A stretch of DNA of 64,000 nt from NCBI GenBank assembly GCA_900109435.1, contig FNZT01000012.1:62001-126000 (forward strand), written 5' to 3'. A program made the position numbers and the translations under genes. Position 1 is the stretch's first letter; the number at the start of each line of letters is the position of its first letter. Source of the stretch: Ruminococcus sp. YRD2003 (GTDB taxonomy: Bacteria > Bacillota > Clostridia > Oscillospirales > Ruminococcaceae). The notes under the pieces were generated by a model. The model was not told the origin of the DNA and did not search any database. It was given only the letters and a program-made list of their open reading frames with translations. Below, one piece after another: positions 55,101 to 62,117 of the stretch.

Positions 55101-56110
55101 ATGTCAAGGTTGGAACATCATATATTTACGGCGATACAGTATTCGTTCGTTATGCAGATCTTGTAGCATTCAGAGATGCAACAGCCAATATAACATCGTA
55201 CGAGATCGCTGATGATGATGGAAGGATCAGATTCAATTACAGCAACACATACACCGGTACAGAAGATACTGTTCATGGTGTTGTGATCTACAGAGACGGC
55301 ATACTGAACGATGTCCTGACAGTAGAAACAGCAGGCGCAACAGATTCAGCAAACCGCGCAGCGGTTGATTCTTTCCGTGCAAAGGATACGGGAAATGGTG
55401 TTTATGTCAGATCATATATCAAGATTGGTGACAAGTATAAGTATGGTGATACTGTATTTGTTCGTTATGCAGATCTTGTAGCATTCAGAGATGCAACAGC
55501 CGATATAACATCGTATGAAGTTGCTGATAACGAAGGAAGAATTAGGTTTAATTACAGTAATACATACACAGGTACTCAAACCGCTGTTAATGGAGTTGTG
55601 ATTTACAGAAACGGTGAACTGAATGAAGAACTGACAGTAAATACATTAGGAGCAACAGATTCTGCAAACCGTGCAGCAGTTGATTCTTTCCGTGCTAAAG
55701 ATACTGGCAATGGTATTTATGTAAGAGCATATATCAAGATTGGTGACAAGTATAAGTATGGCGATACAGTATTCGTTCGTTATGCAGATTTGGTAGCATT
55801 CAGAGATGCAACAGCAACTATTACCGGTTATGAAAAAGCAGACAATGAAGGCAGAATAAGATTCCACTACAGTAATAATTATTCTGGTAATGAAACTGCT
55901 GTTCATGGAGTTCTGATTTATAGGAACGGCGTTCTTAATGATGAATTAACTGTCAACACAGCAGGGGTAACAAACTCTGATAATCGTGCAGCAGTTGATG
56001 ATTTCCGTGCAAAGGATCTTGGTAATGGCATTTATGTAAGACCTTATATCAAGATTGGTAACACCTATAAATATGGCGAACAGGTATTTGTTAAGTATTC
56101 TGAGCTTTAA
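49187..56110 (+). CDS. Giant secreted repeat protein (surface adhesin-like)
   Basis: 2307 residues, AAGGAGG before the ATG. N-terminal signal peptide (basic KR, then VLSGIMALLIVAGSTGLSA, with cleavage near ANA). Two long Gly-rich beta-solenoid-like regions with repeated IYGGTVTANGG / GAGIGG units (~235-400 and ~560-720). Then MBG/YDG-type beta-sandwich modules (THVEAVAPTCTTAGNIEYY, AKADLVEGAGYTVP, LTYDGSEKGVTLDG) at ~880-1790, and four C-terminal repeats of 105 residues. No LPxTG or dockerin was found, so the mode of attachment is unclear. It is located directly before the RiPP cluster but has its own promoter; a link is possible, not shown. Likely an adhesin or matrix protein. Confidence 0.82.
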   Translation: MASNLSYGMKRVLSGIMALLIVAGSTGLSANVRGGGLFARSAITANAATYSSDVQSLQVGDILEPGARYNADNKTITLQEGGYCTREEFESPATYTQGTQDVIPDNLMMLRVSSESGYEGKIGDGSGYYPYANGKKVDAWIVVAVEGNQWEQTAVTLAGYEETQSDNPFTSAVNYRQYNESGVLQDNGTLDANAGILIESDTKKWTNGKTYVASGEVVIDSRVKVTGTVNLILLDGASLTINGGISVAQSAPYDENAGTLNIFVGSTTNGTITGSGSLTATGSDRNAGIGCSSSDFSSGNVNIHGGTITATGGKNCAGIGGTVNIYDGTVTANGGDDGAGIGGNYNHDGNTVNIYGGTVTANGGQGAAGIGGGQFGEGGSVHIYGGTVIATGGERLPWDPNKPGNGIGRGNGYDGEEINNGTLTIAEGLSVFTSTDNENWTDTTVDLDTRTRYMKVGVPESVTTDIPYLTWDADEEKLVEAAEPCSEYTVVESSESEVTWGEANTTTWYVVTKDTTISSRITVNGTVNLILCDGATLTAEKGITVAVEEDYETGDLVPTTLNIYGQAGGTGVLTANTVYEDEGMVIIGGAAIGGCGVEDYDNDYNNRSGNSGTIRIYGGTINASDDDNCSDISAIGGGYYGEGGTVEIFGGTVNASTHGASMPAIGGRGDYYGHSAGTINIYGGTVNAQATGNYSPGIGGAFATPADINIMGGSVYARGNSAIGSGINSGDEYNHGTLTIGEDLVLQNSTDNSTWENVEASNNDYTRTRYMRTAKKLVVGQYIAVGDKVYTDDMIMSDSESCPHRFPENTSTVDSVIYKDNFYKFNITPEDSQSSSSSPDPTQIGDVFVYGAFIASETERTPAPTGFWIIDGEGTTENPFILSLDPPPSVTYTHVEAVAPTCTTAGNIEYYLGSDGNYYSDDQGTLLEDQNVIIPATGHSYGTPTYSWTEENGVWKCTATRTCANNTSHVETETVDGIYAEVTPATVNTVGTGRWTATFTNEAFTAQTKDVEIAQLVPEKHDAVAPNCTEPGNIEYYTYGDKYYTKDGETYTEITQAQTVEPATGHAFNYVPNGAVLTASCTHDNCEFENGVSLTIVHPNSLTYDGSEKGVTLDGLVAFNTATGLNISLDSIIYEQLVGEEYQRIDSVPMNAGSYRASLTVEGQTISVTYSIAKADLVEGAGYTVPTGLTATYGDTLANVELPAGWAWNDDSTSVGIAGEHTFSATFTPDDTNNFNTVTEDVTVTVGKATLNPSVSVEGWTYGEAQNSPVISGISGLQVAVIGVDHITGELWKYNGTEYQKVRDATLRDIPNLTGTPLDAGTYKVKLVVAENTNYEEGEWWSDEFVVAKADIVSSGNIANDTVWLTGDYIDFGDGAYIQSSWSPNSGKWHLTGKHKLGYGGFYTDHYWFVIEGVCDFNLNNDGKSGQPVYGVSISGSGTENDPYTAVPLHTPYATVTAPTANTLTYSGSAQVLVTEGTSAAGTVKYSLGTADVAGTEWTTDISTLTGTNANTYYVWYYVEGDANHNNTNPVCIPVTINQRSIEDAIIVLDKDHFEVSDTTYKPAVTYVIVGNTLLEATDYDVDYENNTSISANTPTVVITGTGNYGGTARKSFTIGTDLSDAVVTVNSTFKYNGTAKTPGVTVTYKGAVVNAANYIVSYSNNINAGTATVTITGNTDKGYTGSASATFNIAKAGIASVSASGTYAYTGEAIIPTLLVKDENGAVVDAANYNVEFVNNIKAGTATIVVTAKDGTNYTGTKTGTFEIGHRYTEVLATSAGCSTTGVKAHWIDENGASYLKNTNEEYVAATAAELAIPATGAHDYNTEDIQWYWTTDNSGAFAVFTCETCGTTTNVNAVVTSEAVAGGTQYTATVALGDDEYSVSKIVNNTAYVSAYSEVTGYEIADDEGRIRFMYNSKYDGDAVATYGVVIYRDGELNEELTVNTSGATDSANRAASDSFRAKDLGNGVYVRPYVKVGTSYIYGDTVFVRYADLVAFRDATANITSYEIADDDGRIRFNYSNTYTGTEDTVHGVVIYRDGILNDVLTVETAGATDSANRAAVDSFRAKDTGNGVYVRSYIKIGDKYKYGDTVFVRYADLVAFRDATADITSYEVADNEGRIRFNYSNTYTGTQTAVNGVVIYRNGELNEELTVNTLGATDSANRAAVDSFRAKDTGNGIYVRAYIKIGDKYKYGDTVFVRYADLVAFRDATATITGYEKADNEGRIRFHYSNNYSGNETAVHGVLIYRNGVLNDELTVNTAGVTNSDNRAAVDDFRAKDLGNGIYVRPYIKIGNTYKYGEQVFVKYSEL
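54875..56110 (+). repeat. Four tandem 315-bp repeats in the surface-protein gene
   Basis: Unit starts at 54875, 55190, 55505 and 55820 (last one 291 bp). Each encodes a module of pattern (I/V)T-x-YE-x-AD-(D/N)-EGRIRF ... VIYR(D/N)G ... SFRAKD-x-GNG(V/I)YVR ... KYGDTVFVRYADL. Repeats 2 and 3 are nearly identical at DNA level, a sign of recent duplication. Confidence 0.92.
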
Positions 56111-56150
56111 GTTTTAATTATCTTCCGGTAATAATCAGACTTAATGCAGT

Positions 56151-56179
56151 TTGATTTATTACATAGATCGATCTATTAT
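56151..56179 (+). promoter_or_regulatory. Promoter of the RiPP cluster
   Basis: TTGATT (56151-56156), 17-bp spacer, TATTAT (56174-56179); the transcript would start about 15 nt before the precursor start codon. Confidence 0.65.
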
Positions 56180-56200
56180 AAAGAAAAGAGGTGCCTAACG

Positions 56201-56299
56201 ATGCAGTACATTGAAGCAGAGCTTGAGATAATCAGGTTCGATGCAGAAGATGTTATTACAACATCCTGCACAGGAACAGATGATTGTCTTGGAGAGTAA
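56201..56299 (+). CDS. Candidate RiPP precursor peptide, 32 residues
   Basis: Starts MQYIEAELEIIRFDAEDV, then ITTSCTGTDDCLGE to the stop. The N-terminal part (acidic, alternating Ile/Leu/Phe) looks like a leader that a PqqD-type RRE would bind; the C-terminal part is a small Thr/Cys/Gly/Asp core with two cysteines (C23, C29). Ribosome site AAGAGGTG precedes it. It lies directly upstream of a radical SAM/SPASM gene with only a hairpin between. It was too short for ordinary gene calling. Product and modification unknown; Cys-thioether, Thr/Asp cross-links or epimerisation are all possible. Confidence 0.75.
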   Translation: MQYIEAELEIIRFDAEDVITTSCTGTDDCLGE

Positions 56300-56306
56300 T
56301 CCGACA

Positions 56307-56340
56307 AAGGCTGTGCGACTAAAAATAGTCGCACAGCCTT
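56307..56340 (+). terminator. Hairpin between precursor and radical SAM gene
   Basis: Perfect 14-bp stem AAGGCTGTGCGACT / AGTCGCACAGCCTT with a 6-nt loop and no T-run. Such hairpins between a precursor gene and its enzymes commonly reduce read-through or stabilise the short precursor mRNA. Confidence 0.75.
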
Positions 56341-56365
56341 AACGCTATTATGTAAAAGGTGAAGT

Positions 56366-57745
56366 ATGAATATAATAAAAAACGGTGACAGCAGAGTCAC
56401 CAAGATAATAAACAAGAAAAAGTTGAACGATGAGGCGGAATATCGCCTCTCTATATACACATATCTTTATTCTGAAAAGGGTAGATATCTAATACAAAAT
56501 ACACTTACTTTTGAGGTTATTGAACTTACTGAACAGGAATGGAACGCCGTTCAGAAAATTAAGATTATGCCCGTCAGTTATGATTATATAGTTAAAAACG
56601 TAATAGAGCAGCTTGCAATGTCACGATATATAGTTGAGATGGATTATGATGAAATTAAGCAGTATCAAGAAACAGTGTTTCTTCTCAAAACTATGGCAGG
56701 TAATAAAAAAGGCTTAAGAAGCTATACTATCTTTCCAACAACAGGCTGCAATGCAAGATGTATTTACTGCTACGAAGAAGGATATGCTGTTAAAACGATG
56801 ACTACGGAAACGGCAGACCGGCTTGTTGACTTTATTTCAAAAACAAGATATAATGATACTGTCAAATTGAAATGGTTCGGAGGCGAACCCCTTGCGGGCT
56901 TAAATATAATACGTCATATATGCAAAGCGTTGTATGAAAAAGGTATCCCTTATAGGTCCACTATGACAACGAATGCAAGTTTGATGACGAAAGAACTCGC
57001 AAACGAAGCGAAAGAACTATGGCATTTGGAAAAGGTGCAGGTATCACTTGACGGCGCTAAAGAGGACTATACTCTGCGAAAGAACTACTATAACCCTGAA
57101 AAACACAACTACGACGTTGTTATGAAAGCAATACACTATCTCGCTGATGAGGGTATAAAGGTTAACCTTCGTGTTAATGTTGATTTGAATAATATTGAGC
57201 ACATTTCCGAATTCTTGCAGGATATAGAAAAAGAGTTCGATGATATGGAGAATATATATTTATATATTGCACCGCTGTTTCAAGAGCAGCACGGAGAGCA
57301 CTGCATTGATCTTTATCAGGAGATATTCAAACTCACTGATCTGCAAAATGAACTGGATATACCTAAAAGCACAAATGGCGAGCATCAGACATTCAGAATA
57401 AGGACGAATTATTGTATGGCAGACAACGTCGATAACTGCATCGTCATAACACCTGACGGTGTTTTTAATAACTGTGAGCATCTTCCCGAAGCGCAGAGTT
57501 GGGGCAATATTTTTGACGGAGTAACTGATAAAGCGAAATTCGATGAACTGAATCAGCCTGCAAAAGTCGATGAAAAGTGCGCTAAATGTCCGTTCTTGCC
57601 TGAGTGTACGCCCTTCTATAAAAACGGTTGCCCTGGGTGGTTTGAGAAATGTTATGAATATCATTGCCTGAAAACGGAACATGATATGCATAATCTGTTA
57701 AAGGGAGTGAATGCAGAAGCAGAAGATGATGACGAAGAATTATAA
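56366..57745 (+). CDS. Radical SAM/SPASM peptide maturase
   Basis: 459 residues. An N-terminal ~110-residue region may include an RRE-like part. The radical SAM core has TTGCNARCIYCYEEG (CxxxCxxC, ~residues 130-140), LKWFGGEPL (GGEP), and STMTTNASL. The C-terminal SPASM region has NCIVITPDGVFNNCEH, then EKCAKCPFLPECTPF, NGCPGWFEKC and EYHC, cysteines for auxiliary clusters. Such enzymes install carbon-carbon, thioether or other links in ribosomal peptides. The 3' end overlaps the next gene by 35 bp. Confidence 0.9.
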   Translation: MNIIKNGDSRVTKIINKKKLNDEAEYRLSIYTYLYSEKGRYLIQNTLTFEVIELTEQEWNAVQKIKIMPVSYDYIVKNVIEQLAMSRYIVEMDYDEIKQYQETVFLLKTMAGNKKGLRSYTIFPTTGCNARCIYCYEEGYAVKTMTTETADRLVDFISKTRYNDTVKLKWFGGEPLAGLNIIRHICKALYEKGIPYRSTMTTNASLMTKELANEAKELWHLEKVQVSLDGAKEDYTLRKNYYNPEKHNYDVVMKAIHYLADEGIKVNLRVNVDLNNIEHISEFLQDIEKEFDDMENIYLYIAPLFQEQHGEHCIDLYQEIFKLTDLQNELDIPKSTNGEHQTFRIRTNYCMADNVDNCIVITPDGVFNNCEHLPEAQSWGNIFDGVTDKAKFDELNQPAKVDEKCAKCPFLPECTPFYKNGCPGWFEKCYEYHCLKTEHDMHNLLKGVNAEAEDDDEEL

Positions 57746-58460
57746 AATGGCTGATACGGTCATTGAAGTGACCTCAATATACGAAAAAGTCCATGAATAT
57801 TGCAAGGACTATCTCACGAACGAGCCGGCTGATTTTTCAGTATGTACCACTCCGGAAGATATAATCAAGGAGAAAGAAAAGTCCGATTCTGAGTATGCTT
57901 ATGAGGGAAAGACATTGCCAAATTTCTCGCAAGGTACTCTTGAGGAAACAGCAGTTTATCGGAAAATCGGAGAAAAAATGCCGAACTATGATACGGTAAT
58001 ATTCCACGGTTCGATTATCGCAGTTGACGGACATGGATTCCTGTTCACTGCTAAATCGGGCACAGGAAAGTCCACGCATACGGCTCTGTGGCGGGAATAT
58101 CTCGGTGATAAGGCAGTAATGGTCAATGATGATAAACCCATGCTGAAAATCACAGACAATGGAGTTATTGCTTATGGTACCCCTTACAACGGAAAACATC
58201 ACCTCGGCTGTAATATGTCGGTGCCTTTAAAAGCTATATGTATAATTACCCGCGGCGAGAAAAACAGTATCGTTCGCATTGATAAATCAGAAGCCTACGC
58301 AATGCTTTTGCAGCAGGTCTACCGTCCGCAGGATCCTCTGCAAATGGCTAAAACTTTAAAACTTGTTGACAAGCTGGCAGAAAATGTTGAACTATACAAG
58401 CTCGCCTGCAATATGGATATTGAAGCGGCAGAAGTCGCATATAACGGAATGAAAGGATAA
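57711..58460 (+). CDS. HprK-like serine kinase-family protein of the RiPP cluster
   Basis: 249 residues. Contains FTAKSGTGKSTHTALWRE (Walker A, as in HPr kinase/PEPCK-type folds), MVNDDKPML (paired acidic residues) and AYGTPYNGKHHLG. Members of this group are found next to PqqD-type proteins in lasso-peptide and related clusters (for example the kinase in paeninodin biosynthesis), where they phosphorylate the precursor tail. ATG at 57711 has GGGAG only 3-4 nt upstream; ATG 57747 (MADTVIEVTSIYEK) is an alternative start that fits the domain boundary. Role here inferred. Confidence 0.78.
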   Translation: MQKQKMMTKNYKMADTVIEVTSIYEKVHEYCKDYLTNEPADFSVCTTPEDIIKEKEKSDSEYAYEGKTLPNFSQGTLEETAVYRKIGEKMPNYDTVIFHGSIIAVDGHGFLFTAKSGTGKSTHTALWREYLGDKAVMVNDDKPMLKITDNGVIAYGTPYNGKHHLGCNMSVPLKAICIITRGEKNSIVRIDKSEAYAMLLQQVYRPQDPLQMAKTLKLVDKLAENVELYKLACNMDIEAAEVAYNGMKG

Positions 58461-58465
58461 TCATT

Positions 58466-58726
58466 ATGAAACTCAATAAAGCATTTTTAACACATGACGA
58501 TGGTGATCAGAAGCTGCTCGTTTCCACAGGAGCAAGCAAGTTCTCAGGACTTGTACGCAGCAATGAGACAGCAGGATTTATTATAAGCTGCCTTGAAACG
58601 GATACCACAGAGGCTGAGATAGTCGCTAAAATGCAGAAGAAGTACGATGGTCCGAAAGATGCTATGGAGCGCGATGTAAAGAAGGTAGTAGACCAGCTCA
58701 GAAAAATCGGAGCGATAGATGACTAA
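58466..58726 (+). CDS. PqqD-family RiPP recognition element
   Basis: 86 residues, PqqD-like winged helix: LNETA-type motif here SNETAGFIISCLETDTTEAEIVA, followed by VKKVVDQLRKIGAID. Such RREs bind the leader peptide and deliver it to the modifying enzyme. AAAGGA upstream of ATG. Overlaps the peptidase gene by 8 bp. Confidence 0.85.
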   Translation: MKLNKAFLTHDDGDQKLLVSTGASKFSGLVRSNETAGFIISCLETDTTEAEIVAKMQKKYDGPKDAMERDVKKVVDQLRKIGAIDD

Positions 58727-59159
58727 ATCGACTTTTGAGGAACAGCTTGCAAAAAACGGCAAGCTCATCTATACAAACAAGGGCGACAGCATGATGCCGC
58801 TCATTAAACAGAACAGGGACTTGCTCATTATCAAGCCTGTTCATGGCAGACTGAAAAAGTACGATGTTCCGCTTTACAAGCGAGACAGCGGACAGTATGT
58901 GCTTCATCGTATTCTCAAAGTCCGCAAAAAAGATTACGTTATCTGCGGAGATAACCGCTGGGTCAAGGAGTATGGTATCCGTGACAGGCACATAATCGGC
59001 GTACTTACTGCGGTTGTCCGCAACGGTAAGGAAATTTCTGTGAACGACTGGAAGTACAGGCTATATGTTCACTTATGGTGCGACTTTTTCCCTGTTCGAG
59101 AACTTTTTCTAAAAGCAAAGGCTTTTCCAAAATGGCTCAAAAGAAGACTAAAACGATGA
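58719..59159 (+). CDS. S24/S26-family peptidase (signal-peptidase-like)
   Basis: 146 residues with YTNKGDSMMPLI, the Ser-containing motif of S24/S26 peptidases (GDSMxP), followed by DVPLYKRDSGQYVLHRILKV and YVICGDNRW, which correspond to the Lys-bearing and GDN boxes. A C-terminal region (LYVHLWCDFFPVREL) may be membrane-associated. In this context it probably removes the leader peptide. The presumed catalytic Lys is replaced or shifted near LHRILK, so the dyad should be checked by alignment. Confidence 0.78.
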   Translation: MTKSTFEEQLAKNGKLIYTNKGDSMMPLIKQNRDLLIIKPVHGRLKKYDVPLYKRDSGQYVLHRILKVRKKDYVICGDNRWVKEYGIRDRHIIGVLTAVVRNGKEISVNDWKYRLYVHLWCDFFPVRELFLKAKAFPKWLKRRLKR

Positions 59160-60877
59160 AAAATAACGCAGTAAAATGGCTCTATTCGGTCACGGGCAGA
59201 AAAAAGTGGAATATCCTATGGCTGATGATAGTGCAGGCGCTCCACGGCGGCAGCGGAGTTCTTTACGCTCTTTTGCTCAGAAATATCGTTGACAACGCAG
59301 TTGGCGGTGACAGGAGCGGCTTCAAGCTGAACGTCCTGTACATCATTCTGCTCGTTCTGGCACAGGTAGCAATGAGGGCGATAATTCGCTGGCTTGAGGA
59401 ATTATCAAGAGCATCTCTTGAAAACCTTTTCAAGCAGCGACTGCTTAACAATATCCTCACCAAAGACTTCGGAACTGTCACCGCAGTCCACTCAGGAGAG
59501 TGGCTGAATCGTCTGACGAATGATACGGTTGTTGTTGCTCAGAACAGCGTTGAAATTATGCCGGGACTTGCAGGAATGATAGTGAAAATGGTCAGCGCAA
59601 TGGTGATGATGATTGTCCTCGATTACCGCTTTGCACTTGTGCTGCTGCCAGTTGGTATAGTCCTGTTTTTCGCCACATACGGCTTCCGCAAGGTGTTGAA
59701 AAAACTCCACAAGAACATTCAGGAACGCGACGGTAAACTCCGTGTTTACTTGCAGGAACGTCTCGGAAGCATGATGATGATACGCTCCTTTGCAGCTGAA
59801 AAGCAGACCGAAGCCGAGGCTCTTGACAAGATGTGCGACCATAAGGATACGCGAATGAAGCGCGTCCGATTCTCAAATTTCTGCAATATCGGCTTCCAGA
59901 CCGGTATGCAGGGAATGTATGTCGGCGGAGTTATCTACTGCGGCTATGGCATTCTCACGGGCGCTATCAGCTACGGCACGCTCACAGCGATCACTCAGCT
60001 CATCTCGCAGATACAGTCTCCGTTTGCCAATATTACGGGCTATCTGCCGAAGTTCTACGCTATGACTGCAAGTGCGGAACGCCTTATGGAAATCGAGGAT
60101 TTCGAGAATGACAGCGATGTTAAGCCTATGGATATTGACGAAACTCTTGACTATTACCGTAGCAGCTTCAAGTCTATGGGACTTGATAGCGCCGAATTTG
60201 CCTATTATCCGTCCGGCGACAGCGTTCGTCTGCTCAGCAAGGATACAATGCCAGTTGTGCTGAAAGACATCAGCGTAGAAATTGGAAAGGGACAGTATGT
60301 CGCGTTTACAGGTCACAGCGGCTGCGGTAAAAGCACCGTACTGAAGCTGCTGATGTGCATTTACAAGCTCGACGGCGGCAGACGTTACATAACCGATAAA
60401 AGCGGTAATACCGAAGAGCTCTCCGCGAAATTCCACCGACTTTTTGCATATGTTCCGCAGGGCAATCAGCTTATGAGCGGAACTATACGCGAGGTCGTGT
60501 GCTTTGCCGATAAGTCCGAACTTAACAATGATGAACGTATAAATGAAGCACTGAAAATAGCCTGTGCAGACGAGTTTGTAAGTGAGCTTGACGACGGAGT
60601 TGATACTCTCCTCGGTGAGCGCGGAACAGGTCTTTCCGAGGGACAGATGCAGAGAATAGCTATTGCAAGGGCTATATTCTCGAAATGTCCGATACTGCTT
60701 CTTGACGAAGCTACAAGCGCTCTTGATGAGGCTACCGAGCAAAAGGTTCTTGAAAACCTCAAAAATATGACCGACAAGACCGTTGTTATTGTTACTCACC
60801 GTCCTGCTGCGCTCGACATCTGCGACAGGATAATGCATTTTACTGAAAACGGAGTGATAGAGAATGGAGAAAAGTGA
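59156..60877 (+). CDS. ABC transporter, fused permease and ATPase
   Basis: About 573 residues: a six-helix membrane domain (WNILWLMIVQALHGGSGVLYALLL, VLYIILLVLAQVAM, IVLDYRFALVLLPVGIVLFF and others), then an ATPase domain with Walker A FTGHSGCGKSTV, Q loop YVPQGNQL, signature LSEGQMQRIAIARAI, Walker B ILLLDEATSALD and the switch VTHRP. No C39 peptidase domain, consistent with a separate peptidase gene. It likely exports the mature peptide. The start at 59156 overlaps the peptidase stop as ATGA; ATG 59132 is an in-frame alternative. Confidence 0.9.
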   Translation: MKNNAVKWLYSVTGRKKWNILWLMIVQALHGGSGVLYALLLRNIVDNAVGGDRSGFKLNVLYIILLVLAQVAMRAIIRWLEELSRASLENLFKQRLLNNILTKDFGTVTAVHSGEWLNRLTNDTVVVAQNSVEIMPGLAGMIVKMVSAMVMMIVLDYRFALVLLPVGIVLFFATYGFRKVLKKLHKNIQERDGKLRVYLQERLGSMMMIRSFAAEKQTEAEALDKMCDHKDTRMKRVRFSNFCNIGFQTGMQGMYVGGVIYCGYGILTGAISYGTLTAITQLISQIQSPFANITGYLPKFYAMTASAERLMEIEDFENDSDVKPMDIDETLDYYRSSFKSMGLDSAEFAYYPSGDSVRLLSKDTMPVVLKDISVEIGKGQYVAFTGHSGCGKSTVLKLLMCIYKLDGGRRYITDKSGNTEELSAKFHRLFAYVPQGNQLMSGTIREVVCFADKSELNNDERINEALKIACADEFVSELDDGVDTLLGERGTGLSEGQMQRIAIARAIFSKCPILLLDEATSALDEATEQKVLENLKNMTDKTVVIVTHRPAALDICDRIMHFTENGVIENGEK

Positions 60878-61976
60878 ATTTCGTAAGAACGCTGCGGATA
60901 TGATATATCTTACCGCTTGTGCGATAAATAATAAAAAGCCGAAACAGGAGCGTATTGACAGCCTAGATCTGCCGAAGCTGTTTGAGGTCTGCCAGAAGCA
61001 TATTCTTACAGCCTGCGTTGCTTATGCTCTTGAATCGGCAGGCGTTAAGGATAATGACTTCACACAGGCAAAGGAAAAGGCTATCCGCAAGAATATCCTC
61101 CTTGATGCCGAGCGGAGAACGATACTTCGTAAGCTCGAAGCCGAGAAGATATGGTATATGCCGCTGAAAGGCTCTCTGCTCCATGACTGGTATCCAAAGC
61201 TCGGTATGAGACAGATGGCGGACAATGACATTCTCGTTGACAGCGACAAAATGGCTGAGGTACGCGATATTTTTCTTGATAAAGGGTATATATGTGAGCA
61301 TTTCGGTAAAGGTAATCACGATGTTTATTTCAAAAAGCCTGTACTCAATTTCGAGATGCACAGCGGACTTTTCAATCCCACTCACATCGGAAATCTATAT
61401 CCTTATTTCAAAGACGTAAAAAACAGGCTTATCCACGATGACGGCTGTGATTATGGCTATCATTTCAGTCATGAGGACTTCTTCCTGTTCATGATGGCAC
61501 ACGAATACAAGCATTTCTCAGGTGGCGGTACAGGTGTTCGCTCACTTGTGGATACTTATATATTCCTACGAAAATTCAAAGACTCCCTCGACTGGGATTA
61601 TCTTAACGCAGAACTTGATAAACTTGGTATTGCGGACTTTGAGCGTAATAACCGCGAGCTTGCAATAAGAGTATTTTCAATGCAGCCGCTTTCATTTGAA
61701 GATAAAAAACTACTTGACTATTATGTTATGTCAGAAACATATGGCAATATAGATAATTTAGTTAAAAACGGAGTAAAGAATCGCGGAAACGGTTCTAAGC
61801 TAAGATACTTATTATATCGATTCTTCCCGCCGATTAGCTTCCTTGAAGGCTCTGTTCCGTGGGTCAAAAAGAGTAAGCTGCTTATACCCGCGGCATATTT
61901 GTACCGTTTCTTCCGTGGTGCAACTGTCAACAGGAAAAAAGTCGGCAACGAGTTCAAACAGCTTGGGAAACAATAA
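60864..61976 (+). CDS. Nucleotidyltransferase-family protein (NTP_transf_5)
   Basis: 370 residues. MPLKGSLLHDWYP, then MRQMADNDILVD corresponds to the G-S/x-D-x-D nucleotidyltransferase motif, followed by FEMHSGLFNP and HEDFFLFMMAHEYKHF. This family is a frequent companion of HprK-like kinase and PqqD genes in Firmicutes lasso-type clusters. It overlaps the ABC gene by 14 bp and ends the cluster. Chemistry here unknown. Confidence 0.82.
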   Translation: MEKSEFRKNAADMIYLTACAINNKKPKQERIDSLDLPKLFEVCQKHILTACVAYALESAGVKDNDFTQAKEKAIRKNILLDAERRTILRKLEAEKIWYMPLKGSLLHDWYPKLGMRQMADNDILVDSDKMAEVRDIFLDKGYICEHFGKGNHDVYFKKPVLNFEMHSGLFNPTHIGNLYPYFKDVKNRLIHDDGCDYGYHFSHEDFFLFMMAHEYKHFSGGGTGVRSLVDTYIFLRKFKDSLDWDYLNAELDKLGIADFERNNRELAIRVFSMQPLSFEDKKLLDYYVMSETYGNIDNLVKNGVKNRGNGSKLRYLLYRFFPPISFLEGSVPWVKKSKLLIPAAYLYRFFRGATVNRKKVGNEFKQLGKQ

Positions 61977-61994
61977 TACGCATAATAATGGTAT

Positions 61995-62024
61995 AAGGCG
62001 CTGTTTGTAGCAGCGCCTTTTTAT
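61995..62024 (+). terminator. Terminator of the RiPP cluster
   Basis: Stem AAGGCGCTG (61995-62003) with CAGCGCCTT (62011-62019), then TTTATA. Confidence 0.85.
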
Positions 62025-62036
62025 ATTCATCAGGAC

Positions 62037-62110
62037 TTGACAAACAAAGAATAGTGTGTTAGACTATGATTAGCTAGTAATATAAGTATGTATCAATGCA
62101 ATTACAAGGA
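62037..62110 (+). promoter_or_regulatory. Mobile-element promoter module, copy 2
   Basis: TTGACA (62037-62042), 17-bp spacer, TAGACT (62060-62065), then AGTAATATAAG ... GCAATTAC and AAGGAG. Closely similar to the modules at 43325 and 62941. Confidence 0.75.
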
Positions 62111-62117
62111 GAAGCGT

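Noticed and set aside
54875-56110. Regular direct repeats considered as a CRISPR array
   Set aside because: Unit of 315 bp is coding and in frame, with no unique spacers and no cas genes nearby.
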